Source: Clostridiales bacterium (GTDB lineage: Bacteria; Bacillota; Clostridia; Lachnospirales; Lachnospiraceae). Taken from it: 8,531 bases of DNA. Position 1 is the stretch's first letter; each line of letters begins with the position of its first letter. Where the stretch lies: the NCBI GenBank assembly GCA_012512995.1, contig JAAZDA010000137.1, forward strand, positions 1-8,531. The letters run 5' to 3'. This document shows positions 6,636 through 8,531 of the stretch, one piece after another. The translations under genes were made by a program, and so were the position numbers. The notes under the pieces were generated by a model. That model did no database searches and was not told the DNA's origin. It saw nothing but the letters and a program-made list of their open reading frames with translations.

Positions 6636-8192
6636 TTGTCAGACTACATACTTGAAATGAAAAACATAACAAAGCTTTACCCGGGCGTAAAAGCTTTGGA
6701 TAATGTTAATTTTTCGGTAGAGCGCGGTGAAATTCACGCTCTGGTCGGTGAGAACGGCGCAGGCAAATCAACTCTTATGAATGTTCTCTCCGGCACTATC
6801 CCCCATGGTCAGTACACAGGGGACATTGTTTATAACGGAAAATCCTGCGAATTTAATCAGATACATGATTCAGAAAAACTGGGCATAGTAATTATCCACC
6901 AGGAACTTGCTCTTATACCTGAACTTACGATAGCTGAGAATATGTTCCTCGGAAATGAAAGAGCCAACAAATTCGGAAAGATAGACTGGCCTGAAACGTA
7001 CAAGCAGGCGCAGGAACAGATAAACCGTGTCGGTCTTAAGGAACGGTCGTCAGTTCTTATAAAAGATATAGGAACAGGCAAGCAGCAGCTTGTAGAGATT
7101 GCAAAGGCCCTCTCAAAGAATGTTAAGCTGCTTATACTTGATGAGCCGACTTCATCCTTGAATGAGGAAGATTCCAGAATGCTTCTGGATATGCTCCTCG
7201 GTTTCAAGAAGGAAGGCCTTACATCGATAATCATCACTCATAAGCTCAATGAAGTAGCATATTGTGCGGACAACATAACTGTTCTTCGTGATGGCGCAAC
7301 AATAGAGACAATTCCGAATCCGAATCACAATATTGATGAGGAACGTATCATTAAGGGAATGGTCGGACGTGAACTTACGAACCGCTTCCCTTCACGTGAG
7401 CATAATGTAGGAAAAGATGTTGTATTTGAAGCAAAGGATTGGACTGTATTCCATCCGGTATACACAGAAAAGTGCGTTGACAACAAAGTGAGTTTTAACG
7501 TCCACAAGGGTGAAATTATCGGATTCTCCGGCCTTCAGGGCGCAGGTAGAACAGAACTTGCAATGTCACTTTTCGGTAAGAGTTACGGTAGCAAGATCTC
7601 CGGACATGAATTTATCGGAGGCAAGGAAGTCCATCTCAAGAATGAGAAGGACGCCATAGATCACGGCCTGGCTTATGCCACTGAGGACCGCAAGGTCAAT
7701 GGACTTGTACTCGAGGATTCGATTGCATGGAATACCACGATGGCAAAACTTGATAAAGTCAGCCATAATGGGATTCTTAATGTGGCCGAAGAGAACAAGG
7801 CAGCTCAGCAGTATATTGATATCATGCAGACCAAGACTCCCAGTATTCACCAGCAGGCAGGTAATCTTTCCGGTGGTAATCAGCAGAAGGTATTGCTGTC
7901 AAAGTGGATGTTCGCGGAACCTGATATCCTGATCCTCGATGAACCCACAAGAGGTATTGATGTCGGCGCCAAATATGAGATCTACTGCATCATGAATCAG
8001 ATGGTCGCACAGGGCAAAGCCGTTGTAATGATTTCTTCGGAACTTCCGGAGCTGCTTGGAATGTGTGATCGGATCTACGTTATGAATGAAGGAAGAATGG
8101 TCGCAGAGTTTAATTCCAGTGAAGCAACACAGGAAAAGATAATGAGCGCTATCCTGAGTTCAGACAATAAAAAGGAGGCTCAAAAAGCATGA
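6636..8192 (+). CDS. mmsA: multiple-monosaccharide ABC transporter ATP-binding protein
   Basis: This is a 518-residue cytoplasmic ATPase with two nucleotide-binding domains, which drives sugar import (MmsA/GguA, the same layout as RbsA, XylG and MglA). Residues count from the TTG at 6636. Domain 1 has Walker A GENGAGKST (38-46), a Q-loop in IIHQEL, a degenerate signature GTGKQQ (146-151), Walker B LILDEPT (166-172) and the switch His202. Domain 2 has a degenerate Walker A GLQGAGRTE (299-307, Lys replaced by Arg), a canonical signature LSGGNQQ (411-417) and Walker B with Asp435-Glu436, followed by SSELPEL in place of the switch-His segment. This asymmetry is usual in the sugar family, where domain 1's Walker A and domain 2's signature make the working site. 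The end overlaps the permease start by 4 bases (ATGA), indicating coupled translation. Confidence 0.95.
   Translation: MSDYILEMKNITKLYPGVKALDNVNFSVERGEIHALVGENGAGKSTLMNVLSGTIPHGQYTGDIVYNGKSCEFNQIHDSEKLGIVIIHQELALIPELTIAENMFLGNERANKFGKIDWPETYKQAQEQINRVGLKERSSVLIKDIGTGKQQLVEIAKALSKNVKLLILDEPTSSLNEEDSRMLLDMLLGFKKEGLTSIIITHKLNEVAYCADNITVLRDGATIETIPNPNHNIDEERIIKGMVGRELTNRFPSREHNVGKDVVFEAKDWTVFHPVYTEKCVDNKVSFNVHKGEIIGFSGLQGAGRTELAMSLFGKSYGSKISGHEFIGGKEVHLKNEKDAIDHGLAYATEDRKVNGLVLEDSIAWNTTMAKLDKVSHNGILNVAEENKAAQQYIDIMQTKTPSIHQQAGNLSGGNQQKVLLSKWMFAEPDILILDEPTRGIDVGAKYEIYCIMNQMVAQGKAVVMISSELPELLGMCDRIYVMNEGRMVAEFNSSEATQEKIMSAILSSDNKKEAQKA
8173..8178 (+). promoter_or_regulatory. ribosome binding site of the permease gene
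   Basis: AGGAGG within the end of the ATPase gene, 10 bases before the permease ATG at 8189. Together with the ATGA overlap it supports coupled translation. Confidence 0.75.
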
Positions 8193-8531
8193 AAGTCGCA
8201 AATATACTCAAAAAATACACTATGACAATTGCACTGGTCGTCGTGTTCGTCTTCTTCACATTCCTGACCGGTGGACGCCTTATCTATGCGCAGAACATTT
8301 CCAACCTGTTGCTCCAGAACGCATATGTTCTTGTAATGGCTTGCGGTATGTTGCTCTGCATACTGACAGGCGGCAACGTCGACCTTTCGGTTGGCTCGAC
8401 ACTCTGCCTTTCGGCAGCGCTCTCGGCAAAACTTATGCAGGGCGGTGCAAATGCAGGAGTTGCTATTCTTGCATCACTGGCTATTGCAGCAGTAATAGGT
8501 CTGTTTCAGGGCTATCTTATAGGTTATGTAC
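8189..8531 (+). CDS. mmsB: multiple-monosaccharide ABC transporter permease (3' partial)
   Basis: The first 114 residues of an inner-membrane permease are present; the gene runs off the window. The N-terminus MKVANILKKYTM is followed by a hydrophobic helix (about 13-27), a second helix (about 45-59), and the hallmark TGGNVDLSVGS (60-70), conserved in ribose/xylose/ChvE-type permeases. A further hydrophobic stretch near 90-114 fits helix 3 onward. Full-length relatives have roughly 390 residues. It would form the channel driven by the ATPase just upstream and fed by the ChvE-like lipoprotein. The assignment to the multiple-monosaccharide subtype rests mainly on its partners. Confidence 0.9.
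   Translation, partial: MKVANILKKYTMTIALVVVFVFFTFLTGGRLIYAQNISNLLLQNAYVLVMACGMLLCILTGGNVDLSVGSTLCLSAALSAKLMQGGANAGVAILASLAIAAVIGLFQGYLIGYV

Noticed and set aside
1..8531. CRISPR array, insertion sequence, tRNA/rRNA or phage attachment site
   Set aside because: No regularly spaced repeats, transposase, terminal inverted repeats, or RNA gene structures were seen; the window is almost fully occupied by transport genes.

Overview
The window looks like part of a chromosome from an anaerobic Firmicute of class Clostridia, most likely a Lachnospiraceae-type gut or rumen bacterium (Butyrivibrio relatives are plausible). The grounds are strong AGGAGG-type ribosome binding sites, frequent TTG starts, moderate GC, a lipoprotein solute-binding protein, and amino-acid permeases fused to their binding domains, an arrangement common in that group. 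The taxon is an inference from style, not from a marker gene. All genes lie on the plus strand and form two compact transcription units. No RNA gene, CRISPR array, insertion sequence or phage gene was seen.

Unit 1 (1 to about 5181) holds three genes. The first is open at the left edge. Its beginning is the C-terminal end of an NhaC-type Na+/H+ antiporter, which runs without a stop codon into a polar-amino-acid ABC importer polypeptide. That part has a membrane-crossing or signal segment, four solute-binding half-domains in the order C-lobe, N-lobe, C-lobe, N-lobe, and then an inner-membrane permease with an EAA loop. A MATE-family efflux transporter follows after 4 bases. A PfkB-family carbohydrate kinase then starts at a TTG that overlaps the MATE stop by 11 bases. 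A 14-bp perfect hairpin with a T run closes the unit.

Unit 2 (about 5182 to the right edge) is a monosaccharide ABC importer of the ChvE/MmsA/MmsB (GguAB) type. It has a lipoprotein sugar-binding protein with a long Ala/Ser/Thr linker, a double-NBD ATPase, and the first 114 residues of the permease, cut by the window end. A GC-rich hairpin with a T run separates the binding protein from the ATPase and probably lowers ATPase and permease expression relative to the binding protein. The leader of the binding-protein gene carries two overlapping dyads, one of them a LacI/CcpA-like palindrome with a central CG just before the ribosome binding site.

In terms of function, unit 2 would import monosaccharides, and the kinase of unit 1 could phosphorylate a sugar or nucleoside-like substrate, although nothing in the sequence fixes that substrate. 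The most unusual object is the first reading frame: a secondary antiporter joined in frame to a tandemly duplicated ABC binding-protein/permease, with no partner ATPase gene in the window.
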